This document shows positions 21,490-32,265 of a stretch of 64,000 nucleotides of DNA, in pieces. The notes beneath the pieces were generated by a model. It was not told where the DNA came from. It was given only the letters and a program-made list of their open reading frames with translations, and did no database searches. The position numbers and the translations under genes are program-made. How positions within the stretch are numbered: the first letter of the stretch is position 1; the number at the start of each line of letters is the position of its first letter. The stretch comes from Pseudoips prasinana (Eukaryota > Arthropoda > Insecta > Lepidoptera > Nolidae): the NCBI GenBank assembly GCA_951640165.1, contig OX621257.1, forward strand, positions 10,799,201 through 10,863,200, read 5' to 3'.

Positions 21490-21665
21490 AACACAACGCC
21501 CGCACTGGGGAATCCAATCCCTGTGTCGTAATAATATAGTCGTAAAATTACATCCGGACCCAGAAAAACTATTTATGGGCCACTCAAATGGTTGTCCGGC
21601 GCGGGATTCAAACCCGAGAGACGAAGCGGTGAGGCAACGGTCTTAGCCGCTGCCCCACACGTGTG
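21490..21665 (-). mobile_element. SINE-A, minus strand
   Basis: It contains AACGCCCGCACTGGGGAATC, TTGTCCGGCGCGGGATTCAA and AGACGAAGCGGTGAGGC, the complement of SINE-A. Mildly decayed. Confidence 0.7.
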
Positions 21666-22407
21666 AATGAATTGAAGGATTTAAAAACATATAAAAATAT
21701 ATTCGACTAATTCAAAATTTGTTTGTTACTTTAATACTGCATTATATCCTGCATTGTGAGTTTGACAAGTACAAGTGTATGTTAATACCCAAGTGGTGAA
21801 TAAATTTCAATATTTTATTTAATTATTGTCTTAATTCCAGATAACAGTTTACAGGGTCAATTTGTTAGGAAATAACTTCTCCTGAGAATCGCCGGAGTAA
21901 TAGCTAGTAAACAGTCAAACTTATTCCCATACCATAAGGTTCAAAGGAGAACGGGCGGAAGTGGTCCAAATGGCGTCGGCTGATGAAACCTAGTCTATAT
22001 AATAGTTCGTGAATGTAGCATATTTTTTTACTATGGACACCATAAAATCGGCCCACGGAGAAAAAAGTTATACAGTTCAGAAAGTATCTACCTATTATAG
22101 ACGAATAATTGAAAAAGCTGCCTTTTGTTCGGTCAAAACTTATTTGCCGAGTACCGAGTACTCGCACTTACTCCCCGCCGCCCGTATGCGCCCGCTACCC
22201 CTCGGGGTGGCGGGGGGTGATGCTCCTGCGCCGCGCGTATTGTTCACAGGTCAGTGAGTCATTCGCTATTATTCAGCAAGGACATCGTTTGGTTTCTTTA
22301 TTTTGTTCGCACCGGCTTTCTTTTTGGACATATTTTGATTTACTTACTCGATTACTTTGGCGCGTTTAAACGGACTTGTGATATTGCTTTTGGATTTGGC
22401 TTTCAAG
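21666..22407 (+). other. Upstream region of the SWIM transposase gene
   Basis: No independent gene. A GC-rich patch at about 22170-22245 (CGCTACCCCTCGGGGTGGCG) contrasts with its AT-rich surroundings and might be a promoter-proximal or terminal part of the element. I could not find terminal inverted repeats. Confidence 0.35.
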
Positions 22408-24901
22408 ATGTTGCCTAGTGCTGGCATTGTGTGTTTAGTGTGTAATCGTTCAGTGTTACGAAGAGAAAGGCAAAATGTTACCCAAAATCTTTTCAAGTCA
22501 AACACAGCCATCTCAGCACATATACTCGCATCAATTGTACCGCGACAGGTATGTACCTTTTAAGCCATATTGCTGTTGATTGTTGGTGCAATAGATAATA
22601 TCAAACTGGTTAGCATTTTCTATAGTTACCGTGACAGAGTTATTTAAAGAGCTGGTTATTATGGAAGAGCTATTTAGTGAAAGAGTTATTTCTCACATCC
22701 AAGTACTCGTATTTATTATTGACAAAAAATCTTTGTCCTTAGCTTTACAAAGATCCGTGAGCAAGTTATTTACAGCTTAACAATTGATTTTTACAATGTT
22801 AATGGTTTAGTTTAGTAATAATGTCTACTTACTTGGTAGGTTGGGAATTCACATGATAACGGAAAAAATCTATAAAATGAACCTACTAGTAGGTATTGCT
22901 CGTGAAAAGTCATTACAACTTTTTTGTTTTTGTTGTAGGTTATATTCAACGGCAGAGAATACGTCTGTCGTCCATGCTGGTTAAGGAATCAAAGGGCTCA
23001 AGGTCAGGGTGCTATGCAAGATCCTTTGCCAGGACCTTCAATACCACGGGAAGATGAAGTTGAAAATATAGATCAGGACGAAGTACAGCAGCTACAGCAA
23101 CCTGATTTACTTCAGTCATTAAATCTGTCGGAGTTATCTCGTGCTCCAAATACAGCAAATACATGTATTTTTTATGGCTGCCGTATGATATCGCGACGCC
23201 GGATACCTGAGAGAGTAAAGGTCGATTTTTGGATTAACGCAAACTATTATGTGCCACCAAGTGCTAGAGTATGTGACGAACATATGCAATAAAATAATTG
23301 GGAGGATTTATTTGAAGCCCCAAACATATCACATGATTTTTCGAGTGCACATATAATGGACATCATATCCATTAAAAAAAATGCCATAACAAATACAACA
23401 CATATGGATTTTGAACATGTTGAAAATATGTCAGCAGACGAATTGCATTACTGGACCGGGCGGACTCTCGAAGAATTCAACGCAATTCTAGCTGAAGCAC
23501 CATCTTTGAGTAGAAGGAGTACCCAGCCAAAGAAAATATTAGGAATGTACCTATCAAAACTCAGAAGTGGAGAATCGGACGACAGGCTTGCGACTCTGTA
23601 TTGTATAAGCCGAAGACACTTTGAGAGGCTCGTACATTTGGCACAAGAGTGTCTATTAGAAGACTTTGTGCCTCAACATTTGGGTTTTGACCATTTAACC
23701 AGACAACAAGCCGTGAACAGGAATCTAGTAATACCTGCTGCATTGTTCGGCAACCCAAATGAACCCGAAAACGAAATGCCTGATATTATCATTATTGATG
23801 GTACTTACCAAAATATCCAAAAAAAGCGCGAATTTTTTATTTCAGAGGGATACATATAGCCCTCAGAAGTACATGAATTTAATAAAATCACTGGTACTGA
23901 CATGTTCGGATGGATACATAATTGATATTTACGGGCCATATAAAGCGACCAAATCAGACGCAAATATAATGCAAGATGTTATTCACGATGAACAAGACGT
24001 ATCATTCCATTATTTTTTTCGACCCGGTGACATTTTTATTTTGGATAAAGGATTTAGGGACGCCTTGCCAGATTTTAGAAGTTTCGGCTACATAACTCAT
24101 ACACCTGAGTCTTTACATCCTGGAGAAACTCAACTTACCACCATGCAGGCTAATAAGTCCAGAAAAGTAACCATGGTCCGCTGGGTTGTGGAGAACGTTT
24201 TCGGACGCATCAAGCGTGATTTTAAACTACTAAGGCAAGAATATTTCAACGTTACCCTGAAACACCTATTCCCCAATTTTAGAATAGCTGCTGCGTTGTT
24301 GAATGCTTTCCACATGCCAGTGCATGACAGCGTATATGCTGACCGGTTTATTGAAATCATTAACCAGCGTATGAATATGCCTAATAATCTAGCAGAATAT
24401 GTAACGGCCAGTAATATGAACCGACGGCGTGCAGCTTTCACAACAATTTCGGGGGATCTTCCAGAATTGAGAGGGTTCCCACGGTTGTCAGAAGAAGATT
24501 TAATAATATTCGCCCTCGGAACTTATCAACTAAAGCTAGCGTGTAGCTACTATAGTGAGCACGTTCGTGGTGGTATATACAGTATAGATATTTATCGTGA
24601 CGGTGCACCACCCGCAGGATTGGAGCGACATAATATTACAGAACCAAACTTAACACTGTTACGAGGGCGGATACAGTCACGACACGTCAGGTCAAGAACC
24701 TATGACACATACATAATGTATGGAGAAGAAGCTGCAGGATTGGATTCCATACGGTATTATTATTGTAGCTGTATAGAGGGGAAGAGGACTTTAGGGGTTT
24801 GTGCCCATATTATGGTATTTAGGGTGGGCTCGCTACCAAGATCAAATACGCCATCCTGCAGAATTTTTGAACCACATTTTAATATAATAAATACATATTA
24901 A
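22408..24901 (+). pseudogene. Harbinger-like DDE transposase with SWIM-like motif, two lesions
   Basis: Exon 1 (22408-22548) and exon 2 (22939-24901) flank a 390-bp intron (CAG/GTATGT ... GTTGTAG/G). In order: a C4-type zinc motif split by the intron (CLVCNRS ... YVCRPCW); a C2CH-like motif (CIFYGC ... ARVCDEHM); a helical region; a DDE_Tnp_4 core with Asp in IIIIDGTYQ (23797), Asp in FILDKGFRD (24044) and Glu in VVENVFGRIK (24191), spacing DD48E as in PIF/Harbinger; and a C-terminal SWIM-like motif CSCIEGKRTLGVCAH (CxCx9CxH). Lesions: TAA at 23290-23292 in frame, and one extra A in the 7-A run 23819-23825. Otherwise open. Either a recently dead transposon or a host-recruited gene; no terminal repeats were found. 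Confidence 0.85.
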
Positions 24902-25454
24902 TCGTTCATGTTTCTTTTATTTTAACCTTTATTATATATAAATAAAACTCATAATTATTACTATAATAGGTATACCTCTGCTTAAGCCTTCGGGGTTTAT
25001 AGGCGTTATGTTATGTTGTTATGTGTGCTTTAATGAATACCTGTAATATATATCGTATTTTTCTAATAATCTGCATATAAACAGTAAAAAAAAATATTAC
25101 AACTACTCATTAAAATAATATGGGTGATATACCTATGTGTCAATTACTTTTTTCTCCATGTGTCGATTTATTTGCGGGTATAGTAAGTGTTATAATATTA
25201 AATTATCAAATAAATAAAGCAATTCTCATCATCCGACGCCACTTGGACCAAAGTCCATACTAAAATGTCCGATCTCCTTTTCCATTTTGTTGTAAACGTC
25301 ACATTGTGGCGGTTTGTTAGACAATTATATAAAGAAGATTTTACTGTATGAAGATGACCTACATACAATAAAATCCTCATTACATGTACAGGGATATAAG
25401 ATACAGAGATTTAAGAATCGGATCGAAGATGTCGAAAATAAAAGCAATTTATTT
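24902..25454. other. No recognisable feature
   Basis: AT-rich 3' flank of the transposase with ATAAATAAAACTC near 24940 (possible poly-A signal). Nothing else is identified. Confidence 0.35.
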
Positions 25455-25572
25455 CTTTTCATGCTAACTGTGCACCGCGGTTATTAAACTTAACTAAATT
25501 TCATGAAGATCCGTTTATCGCGTCCATCCATCCGTACGCACAAACTTTCGTATTTATAATAATAGTAGGATT
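25455..25572. repeat. Repeat F-like end fragment
   Basis: ACTGTGCACCGCGGTT resembles the end of repeat F at 29268 (GCTGTGCGCCGCGGTT), followed by a different body with GATCCGTTTATCGCGTCCAT. Decayed. Confidence 0.4.
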
Positions 25573-25848
25573 ACCTTACAATCTATTTATATATAACTAG
25601 GTAAATGTCGCCTTCTATAATGCCAGTTGAAAAATTATCGTATGTCTCGATGGAAACCTTAAGAGAGTACTTTAGGAAAAAGACTTTTAACGTTTCCAAT
25701 CAGGAGCCTATATTATACTACAATGTTTACAGGTATTAACGTTTTGTGTTAGTTAATTATTTTATTTATGTAATTACATAAACACTAAAATTTCAATCGG
25801 GAGGTAGGTTTGAAATTATCGTCATCATGTTATCCAGTGTTTATAATA

Positions 25849-27130
25849 GGTCTTTACCTATGAAATTGCCGTTTTGTATGAAAAAATTTAAACGAATTTT
25901 TTTCATGAATTTTTTTATTTGTATTAATCGAAGTAATCACCCATGCAATCAATGCATCTTTGCCATCGCAGTGGCAGTTTATTGATGCCCTTCTTAAAGA
26001 AATCAGCTGGACGGGAGGCAACAAATTCTTCAAAGGCATTTTGTACTGCCTCTCGGGTATTGAATTTTTTTCCCGCCAAGAAGTTATCCAAATTCTGGAA
26101 AAAGTAGTAGTCTGTAGGCGCAAGGTCTGGTGAGTAGGGCGGATGACGGAGAGCTTCCAACCCCAGTTCTTGCAACTTGGAGACCGTCTGCTGTGCAGTA
26201 TGAGGTCGCGCGTTGTCGTGCAGGAGCAGCGGAGACGAGCGATTGACCAATGCTGGTTGGAGATGCGCCAGCTTCTCCATCATTGTGCTCAGTTCTTCAC
26301 AGTACACATCTGCAGTAATGCTCACCCCGTTTGGTAAGAAGCTGTGATGAATCACACCGGCGCTAGACCACCAAACAGTGACCATCACTTTTCTAGGGGT
26401 AAGTTTTCGTTTAGGGCATTGTTTAGGTGCTGAACCAGGATCCAACCAACTTGCTGAGCGCTTGCGGTTATCAAACAGAATCCATTTTTCATCGCAGGTA
26501 ACAATGCGGTTCAAAATTCCTTCATTTGTGTGTCTGTTGAGCAGTGCAAGGCACGTCTCGACGCGTACTTCGCGCTGGCGATCATTGAGTTCGTGGGGCA
26601 CCCATTTGTCAAGCTTTTTTACCTTGCCAATTTGACGCAAATGGACCAATATTGTTTTGACGCTAACGTCGAAAGCTGCTGCTAATTCAGCCGTAGATTG
26701 TGTATCATCAGCTTCCACAACCGCCTTTAATTCGTCATTGTCGACCAAAGTCTTCGGACGACCGCGAGGTTCATTTTTCAGGTCGAAATTTCCAGAACGG
26801 AAGCGAGCAAACCAATAACAGGTGGTGCGTTGGTTTGTAGTGTTAGCTCCGTAAACGTCGTTGATGTTGCGTGCCGCTTGTGCCGCGTTGCTGCCACGAC
26901 GGTACTCATATTCCATAATTACTCGAATTTTTAACGTATCCATGATGACGAAAAAGATTGAAATGCGATGAAAATGTAACACTAATCAATAAAGAAATGA
27001 CTACTTTTGGAAAAAAGAATCCATGTTTTTAAAATAAAATTAATTTGAAATTAGAATTCTTAGCCAAACAAAAATTATTTTGATTTGAAATGGCCAGTAC
27101 TGCAGAACGGCAATTTCATAGGTAAAGACC
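25849..27130 (-). mobile_element. Mariner, full length, copy 1 of an inverted pair
   Basis: 1,282 bp with inverted terminal repeats starting GGTCTTTACCTATGAAATTG at both ends and TA at 25847-25848 and 27131-27132. It is the same length as the copy at 30031-31312, which is in opposite orientation 2.9 kb away, and I find no difference between the two by eye. One open transposase gene. All parts needed for mobility appear present. Confidence 0.92.
25924..26943 (-). CDS. Mariner transposase (DD34D), intact, copy 1
   Basis: 339 residues from the ATG at 26943-26941; an open frame upstream begins only with TTG. N-terminal paired helix-turn-helix part: YRRGSNAAQAARNINDVYG, then WFARFRSGNFDL, GRPKT and ELAAAFDVSVKTILVHLRQI. 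Catalytic Asp residues lie in VTCDEKWILFD, LLLHDNARPHT and DLAPTDYYFF, the last two separated by 34 residues. It cuts both element ends and joins them at TA in the nucleus. The length matches the family. The protein is identical to that of the second copy. Confidence 0.93.
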   Translation of the reverse strand: MDTLKIRVIMEYEYRRGSNAAQAARNINDVYGANTTNQRTTCYWFARFRSGNFDLKNEPRGRPKTLVDNDELKAVVEADDTQSTAELAAAFDVSVKTILVHLRQIGKVKKLDKWVPHELNDRQREVRVETCLALLNRHTNEGILNRIVTCDEKWILFDNRKRSASWLDPGSAPKQCPKRKLTPRKVMVTVWWSSAGVIHHSFLPNGVSITADVYCEELSTMMEKLAHLQPALVNRSSPLLLHDNARPHTAQQTVSKLQELGLEALRHPPYSPDLAPTDYYFFQNLDNFLAGKKFNTREAVQNAFEEFVASRPADFFKKGINKLPLRWQRCIDCMGDYFD

Positions 27131-27151
27131 TAATACATTTAACACCTCCAT

Positions 27152-27296
27152 ATAATAATAATAATAATATATTGGGAAATTATTTAGGTACACACTGCCA
27201 TCTGATCCCAAACTAAGCAGAGCTTCTATGGAAATCAGATAACTGATATAATACATATAATACTTTTCTTTCGTTAATACATACTTATATAGATAA
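27152..27296 (-). mobile_element. SINE-B 3' fragment
   Basis: (AAT)n, then GCCATCTGATCCCAAACTAA and CAGATAACTGATATAATACA, complement of the SINE-B body; truncated. Confidence 0.65.
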
Positions 27297-27639
27297 TTAA
27301 CACCCCACCCAACCTATATATTACGAATGTTTTAATTAATTAGAAAAAAAATAGTATAGTAAAATATCTAAAAAAATGTCAATACTTCCATTTAGGAAGA
27401 GTTTCTTTAATTTCCTCAAAGAGAAATGTTTTCATACAACTAAGTAATGTCTAGAATATAAGTCGTAATAATAATGTAATTGAATAGATTAAGTTTCACA
27501 ACTATATGTATATATATTTGCACGACCTCAAGTCAGAATATGTTTGATATTATAACCTTTTGATTAACATCTTATGTGCCATGTTTGAGCAAATAAATAT
27601 TTGATTTGATATGAATAAGTAAGTATCTAAATATACAGG
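27297..27639. other. No recognisable feature
   Basis: AT-rich spacer inside the interval between the two mariners. Confidence 0.35.
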
Positions 27640-27755
27640 TGACACTGCTGCAAACCTACCTGGTGTATACCTTAGCTTATTAATACACCCACCGGATGGT
27701 ATGGGGGGTGGCTGTTATTCTTTCTGGCCCAGAAACCACCATTATTAAATACCAA
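27640..27755. repeat. Repeat H fragment
   Basis: CTACCTGGTGTATACCTTAG and GGATGGTATGGGGGGTGGC match 5500-5560 in diverged form. Confidence 0.4.
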
Positions 27756-28137
27756 CAAATTCGAAGTCTGAAGTACCAATTATACATTTAATTCCCTTTT
27801 GCCACTAGGTCTCGTATCTAAATGTTTTAAAAAGAACTCAATTTATCACAATTATTATTATACAAAAGGTTTCTTAATTCGCAATTATAAAACTTTTCTG
27901 CTATCAGCTTTGTTCCGAAGCGGTCCCTAATAACTTCTCCTTATTATGGTAATCCAAGATATTGAGGGTTTAATAAAGCTTTATTATTAAATCAACCTCC
28001 TTATTTTTTAAGTATCTTTTAGGTTGAAAATATACAGGTAGATATTTCGACTCGCAAGTGGTGACAACCAATATACCATAAAATTTAATTTTAAAGGCAT
28101 TATTATTATTATTAAGTAAGTCTCTAATTTTTACGTT
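27756..28137. other. No recognisable feature
   Basis: AT-rich spacer with a short (ATT)n near 28100. Confidence 0.35.
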
Positions 28138-28345
28138 TTTTTATTAGGCAGGGGGAATGCCTACGCATTCCTCCCACTAAAAGTGTCTGCGGGGGTGTAT
28201 GTCAGACTTGCACCGACTAAACCTACCTGCCGTGGACTTTTCTTGGCGCCTGATGGGGGAGCCCCGGGAATGACGGTATGCTGCTACGATGTCCCCCTTT
28301 TGCGCCATGTCCCAGATGGTCGGTACACGTACTGCACTACATACC
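28138..28345 (-). mobile_element. R1-type LINE 3' end, truncated
   Basis: Complement of the 3' UTR of the LINE at 36990-42890 (GGTAGGTTTAGTCGGTGCAAG, GGGACATCGTAGCAGCATAC region), ending in a short A-rich tail at 28138-28145. Its 5' end lies beside TTAGGTTAGGGTTAGG on the minus strand (28345-28362). It is more diverged than the other copies. Confidence 0.7.
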
Positions 28346-28494
28346 TAACCCTAACCTAAGTAAAAAATATAATATTTTTGATTTTGTTTTATTCGATTTT
28401 TTTATGGACAATTTGATTTCTGGCATTACTTTTAATAGTTACTTATATTTAATTATTCCTTATATTTTAATTTAGCCCTAGCGTGTTCAACCGT

Positions 28495-28775
28495 AGATAA
28501 TGAGGTCTTGGGTTCATATGGCCAAAAACTGATTTTGGGATTTTTCCGAAAAAAATAAATTTCTCAGTATCAGCCCGAAGTCTGGGAGTTGGCGGTACAA
28601 CAAAACCCTTGTATCTCGGAGAGCACGTAAAGCCGTCGGTCCTGAACCGAACCTTTTTCTGGTCGTGTCGCTATCGCCCCATCCGAACATGAGAGTGATG
28701 GAATAGAAAGTGCCCCTGCACACACACTTGGTTAGTCTCCATTGAGACCGCCGTGGTCGGCCTGGAGGACATTAT
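28495..28775 (+). mobile_element. SINE-D
   Basis: The body has TTTTTCCGAAAAAAATAAAT, AGCCGTCGGTCCTGAACCGA and the end GGCCTGGAGGACATTATTAT. It matches 11509-11737 (minus). Confidence 0.65.
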
Positions 28776-28874
28776 TATTATTATATTTAATTTTTTCTTT
28801 TCATTATATTATATCAATGAAGGTCTACAAATCTAACTACTATTTGTGCGCCATGTAGCTATGGCAAATAGGTA

Positions 28875-29009
28875 CAGACGCCAGCACATCAAGCTACTCC
28901 AATCTGTCAAATTTCTCCAATTGAAAGTGAACCTTATACTAATGTGATAAAGTTGAAAATCTAGAAAAGAAGTTTGACAGATTGGAGTAGCTTGATGTGC
29001 TGGCGTCTG
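28875..29009. mobile_element. 135-bp MITE, Tc1/mariner type (copy 2)
   Basis: Inverted ends CAGACGCCAGCACATCAAGC at both termini and TA flanks at 28873-28874 and 29010-29011. Exactly the same length as copy 1 (10317-10451), with inner sequence in the opposite orientation. Non-coding. Confidence 0.82.
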
Positions 29010-29099
29010 TACATGGTCCTATCACTGTTATATTTTAAGTGTACTATCTTGCATGCAAACTGTATGTATGTATACTCATGTTTGGACAAATAAATATCT

Positions 29100-29255
29100 T
29101 ATCCAAGCAAAGCGTAATCGTACTAATCTCAAAAATGGAAAATCATAAATTTAATCATCCGTCGGGTCTCGACGTAGGATCTACGTTAAGCTACGAACGA
29201 TACACGCTGGCAGATCAAATTTAGGATTCCCTTGCTAACACCCTCTCAGAGGATT
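29100..29255 (-). repeat. Repeat E, uninterrupted
   Basis: The minus strand carries TTAGCAAGGGAATCCTAAAT and TTTATGATTTTCCATTTTTG. It has the single CTG (29211-29213, minus) at which the other copy carries the Harbinger-like MITE, so it serves as the empty site. Confidence 0.65.
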
Positions 29256-29267
29256 TATTTATCATTA

Positions 29268-29585
29268 TACTAGCTGTGCGCCGCGGTTTTACCCGCGTTA
29301 AATTTTATAAATTATCATAGCTCCTCCCCCGTAGGTGATAGCGTGATGATATGTAGCCTATATGTTGACCCGACCTTTTAGTAATATTCATGCAAAATTT
29401 GAAGTAAATCCATGCAGTACTTTTTGAGTTTAGCCCGGACATACATACAGACAAACAGACAAAAATTCTGAAAACTATATTTTTGTCTTCGATATCGATT
29501 GTAGATCACGCCCCAAGTATCCTTTTTAAAATATATTCAATGTACAGTTTTGACTTTCCTACGATTTTATTATATGTATAGATCA
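29268..29585 (-). repeat. Repeat F, inverted copy
   Basis: Complement of 13941-14252 over its full length, ending in GCTGTGCGCCGCGGTTTTAC. Non-coding. Confidence 0.65.
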
Positions 29586-29698
29586 TTAAATAAAAATAAA
29601 ACGATTTTTATTCACGTAGACTTTAAAAAAGCGCTTGTAAATAGTCAGAACATGTTTGTAGTAATACAGTTATTATTTCTAGTTACTTATTACAGATA

Positions 29699-29990
29699 TT
29701 TATTTATTTATTTTTTATTTAATCATTAATGTACACACGGAAAAGGAATACAGAAAATAAATTTTAAAAGAAAATAACATGTACAAAGGTACTGCTTATT
29801 TCAATGAAATTTCTTCCAGCAGACCCGCGAGAGGAGAAATTAAAAGAGATATAATATAGCGTGTGTAGTTTCTAGTAATACATATATACATACACTACAT
29901 GCTAATATACATAAATACTTATAAAATACAAAGATAAATATCTATCTCAAAGATATTTAGGTACACGGAATGTTAAAACATTTATACAGT
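29699..29990 (-). mobile_element. LINE-1 family 3' UTR fragment
   Basis: Minus-strand copy of the LINE-1 tail: (AAATA)n at the left, hairpin at 29788-29825 (GGTCTGCTGGAAGAAATTTC on the minus strand), CCTTTGTAC. No coding sequence; 5'-truncated. Confidence 0.7.
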
Positions 29991-30030
29991 TTATTTTATA
30001 ATGGTAGTGACATTTAGCTAGCTTGTATTA

Positions 30031-31312
30031 GGTCTTTACCTATGAAATTGCCGTTCTGCAGTACTGGCCATTTCAAATCAAAATAATTTTTGTTTGGCTA
30101 AGAATTCTAATTTCAAATTAATTTTATTTTAAAAACATGGATTCTTTTTTCCAAAAGTAGTCATTTCTTTATTGATTAGTGTTACATTTTCATCGCATTT
30201 CAATCTTTTTCGTCATCATGGATACGTTAAAAATTCGAGTAATTATGGAATATGAGTACCGTCGTGGCAGCAACGCGGCACAAGCGGCACGCAACATCAA
30301 CGACGTTTACGGAGCTAACACTACAAACCAACGCACCACCTGTTATTGGTTTGCTCGCTTCCGTTCTGGAAATTTCGACCTGAAAAATGAACCTCGCGGT
30401 CGTCCGAAGACTTTGGTCGACAATGACGAATTAAAGGCGGTTGTGGAAGCTGATGATACACAATCTACGGCTGAATTAGCAGCAGCTTTCGACGTTAGCG
30501 TCAAAACAATATTGGTCCATTTGCGTCAAATTGGCAAGGTAAAAAAGCTTGACAAATGGGTGCCCCACGAACTCAATGATCGCCAGCGCGAAGTACGCGT
30601 CGAGACGTGCCTTGCACTGCTCAACAGACACACAAATGAAGGAATTTTGAACCGCATTGTTACCTGCGATGAAAAATGGATTCTGTTTGATAACCGCAAG
30701 CGCTCAGCAAGTTGGTTGGATCCTGGTTCAGCACCTAAACAATGCCCTAAACGAAAACTTACCCCTAGAAAAGTGATGGTCACTGTTTGGTGGTCTAGCG
30801 CCGGTGTGATTCATCACAGCTTCTTACCAAACGGGGTGAGCATTACTGCAGATGTGTACTGTGAAGAACTGAGCACAATGATGGAGAAGCTGGCGCATCT
30901 CCAACCAGCATTGGTCAATCGCTCGTCTCCGCTGCTCCTGCACGACAACGCGCGACCTCATACTGCACAGCAGACGGTCTCCAAGTTGCAAGAACTGGGG
31001 TTGGAAGCTCTCCGTCATCCGCCCTACTCACCAGACCTTGCGCCTACAGACTACTACTTTTTCCAGAATTTGGATAACTTCTTGGCGGGAAAAAAATTCA
31101 ATACCCGAGAGGCAGTACAAAATGCCTTTGAAGAATTTGTTGCCTCCCGTCCAGCTGATTTCTTTAAGAAGGGCATCAATAAACTGCCACTGCGATGGCA
31201 AAGATGCATTGATTGCATGGGTGATTACTTCGATTAATACAAATAAAAAAATTCATGAAAAAAATTCGTTTAAATTTTTTCATACAAAACGGCAATTTCA
31301 TAGGTAAAGACC
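30031..31312 (+). mobile_element. Mariner, full length, copy 2 of an inverted pair
   Basis: 1,282 bp, ends GGTCTTTACCTATGAAATTG in inverted orientation, TA at 30029-30030 and 31313-31314. Same length and, by eye, same sequence as 25849-27130. Inserted in repeat A beside a LINE-1 fragment. Confidence 0.92.
30218..31237 (+). CDS. Mariner transposase (DD34D), intact, copy 2
   Basis: 339 residues from ATG 30218. Identical in protein sequence to the copy at 25924-26943: helix-turn-helix N-terminus, GRPKT linker, catalytic Asp in VTCDEKWILFD, HDNARPHT and APTDYYFF. No stop or frameshift. Because both genes are intact they could supply enzyme for each other and for related non-autonomous copies; this is inferred, not shown. 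The decayed mariner at 15.3 kb has clearly different ends and is unlikely to be a substrate. Confidence 0.93.
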   Translation: MDTLKIRVIMEYEYRRGSNAAQAARNINDVYGANTTNQRTTCYWFARFRSGNFDLKNEPRGRPKTLVDNDELKAVVEADDTQSTAELAAAFDVSVKTILVHLRQIGKVKKLDKWVPHELNDRQREVRVETCLALLNRHTNEGILNRIVTCDEKWILFDNRKRSASWLDPGSAPKQCPKRKLTPRKVMVTVWWSSAGVIHHSFLPNGVSITADVYCEELSTMMEKLAHLQPALVNRSSPLLLHDNARPHTAQQTVSKLQELGLEALRHPPYSPDLAPTDYYFFQNLDNFLAGKKFNTREAVQNAFEEFVASRPADFFKKGINKLPLRWQRCIDCMGDYFD

Positions 31313-31445
31313 TATTATTAAGTTATTGTCAAGGAGATTATGTTTAGTTGAAGTTTTTAATATATTATTATGTATTGAAATTTAAATTTTACTACATATT
31401 GTCTGAATGGTTCTGCCTATATTTCATTATCAAATATAACATTTT

Positions 31446-32075
31446 AGCCTGTTGGTCTAATGGTTTATTTTGGTCAAAATGTTACCCGGGGTTATGGTAG
31501 TAGGTTCGATCTGCCCCATGAGCCAATATTTGTGTGTGATGAGCACGCTTATTCAGGTCTAGGTTCTGCGAAGCAGTCATGCTCCAGAAGGAGGCCGCCG
31601 AGTGGGATCGGGAGCGTCCCGACCCCGCTCGTAGACGGAGGAGGCGTCGGGGCGGCAGCGGCAGCCGTTAGCCCTACTCCCCTCGGGGTTGCGGTGGCAG
31701 TATGAGAAGTGTCCTCTACTGCCGCCACGTGCAAGCAGCCCCGGGAAGACAGCGAACTGTTTGTGGCGCAGTCGCTGTGCCGTACTGGCAGGAGTCGGCA
31801 AATGGGGAGGGCAACCCACAGCTCTCCCCGAGTGCGTGTCCCGACCATCTGGGACACGGCGCAAAAGGGGGGCACCGGAGCAGCATACCCGCGTTCCCGG
31901 AGCTCCCCGTATCAGGCGCCAGAAGAAGTCCACGGCAGGTTAGGTTTAGTCGGTGCGAGTCCCGCAGACACTTTTTGCGGGTGGCATGCATTAGCATTCC
32001 CCCTGCCTTAACAAAAAAACAAAAAATAAGGTCTAGGTATAAAATGGATGTAATTTATCTACAACATGTACGTAT
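31446..32075 (+). mobile_element. SINE-C split by an R1-type LINE
   Basis: The head with TAGCCTGTTGGTCTAATGG (A-box region) and AGGTTCGATCTGCC (B box) continues through TGTGTGATGAGCACG. The tail (ATGGATGTAATTTATCTAC...) resumes after the insertion at 32029. The same family closes the window at 63866. SINE-A follows directly at 32076. Confidence 0.6.
31565..32028 (+). mobile_element. R1-type LINE, 5'-truncated copy
   Basis: It matches 42410-42890 of the full-length LINE: the last ORF2 codons, the 3' UTR (GGCAGGTTAGGTTTAGTCGG) and an A-rich end. The 10 bases AGGTCTAGGT are duplicated at 31555-31564 and 32029-32038. It sits inside SINE-C. Confidence 0.85.
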
Positions 32076-32265
32076 AAGATAGTCGCCTCGCCGCTTCGTG
32101 TCGCGGGTTCGAGTCCCGCGCCGGACAACTATTTGTGTGACCCATAAATAGTTGTTCTGAGTCTGGATGTAATTTGTGTCCGACTATTATATGTTTGTAA
32201 AGTATCCCGCGACACAGGGATTAGATTCCCTAATGCAGGCGTTGTCTTTAAGGAAAAAAAATATG
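32076..32265 (+). mobile_element. SINE-A
   Basis: GTCGCGGGTTCGAGTCCCGC gives a well-paired T-arm and B box. The body has TGTGTGACCCATAAATAGTT and the end GATTAGATTCCCTAATGC. One of the least decayed SINE-A copies here. Confidence 0.75.

Larger units (their letters stand above)
29625..31440. repeat. Repeat A split by LINE and mariner insertions
   Basis: The left half (29625-29698) and right half (31315-31440) match 2816-3150. Between them lie a LINE-1 3' fragment (29699-29990) and mariner copy 2 (30031-31312), so both landed in an older repeat A. Confidence 0.55.

Noticed and set aside
31549..31933. Minus-strand frames of over 100 codons in the GC-rich 3' ends of the R1-type LINE (also 42039-42777, 44960-45410)
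   Set aside because: They are antisense to LINE 3' sequence, recur with every copy and match no family; GC-rich DNA has few stops.
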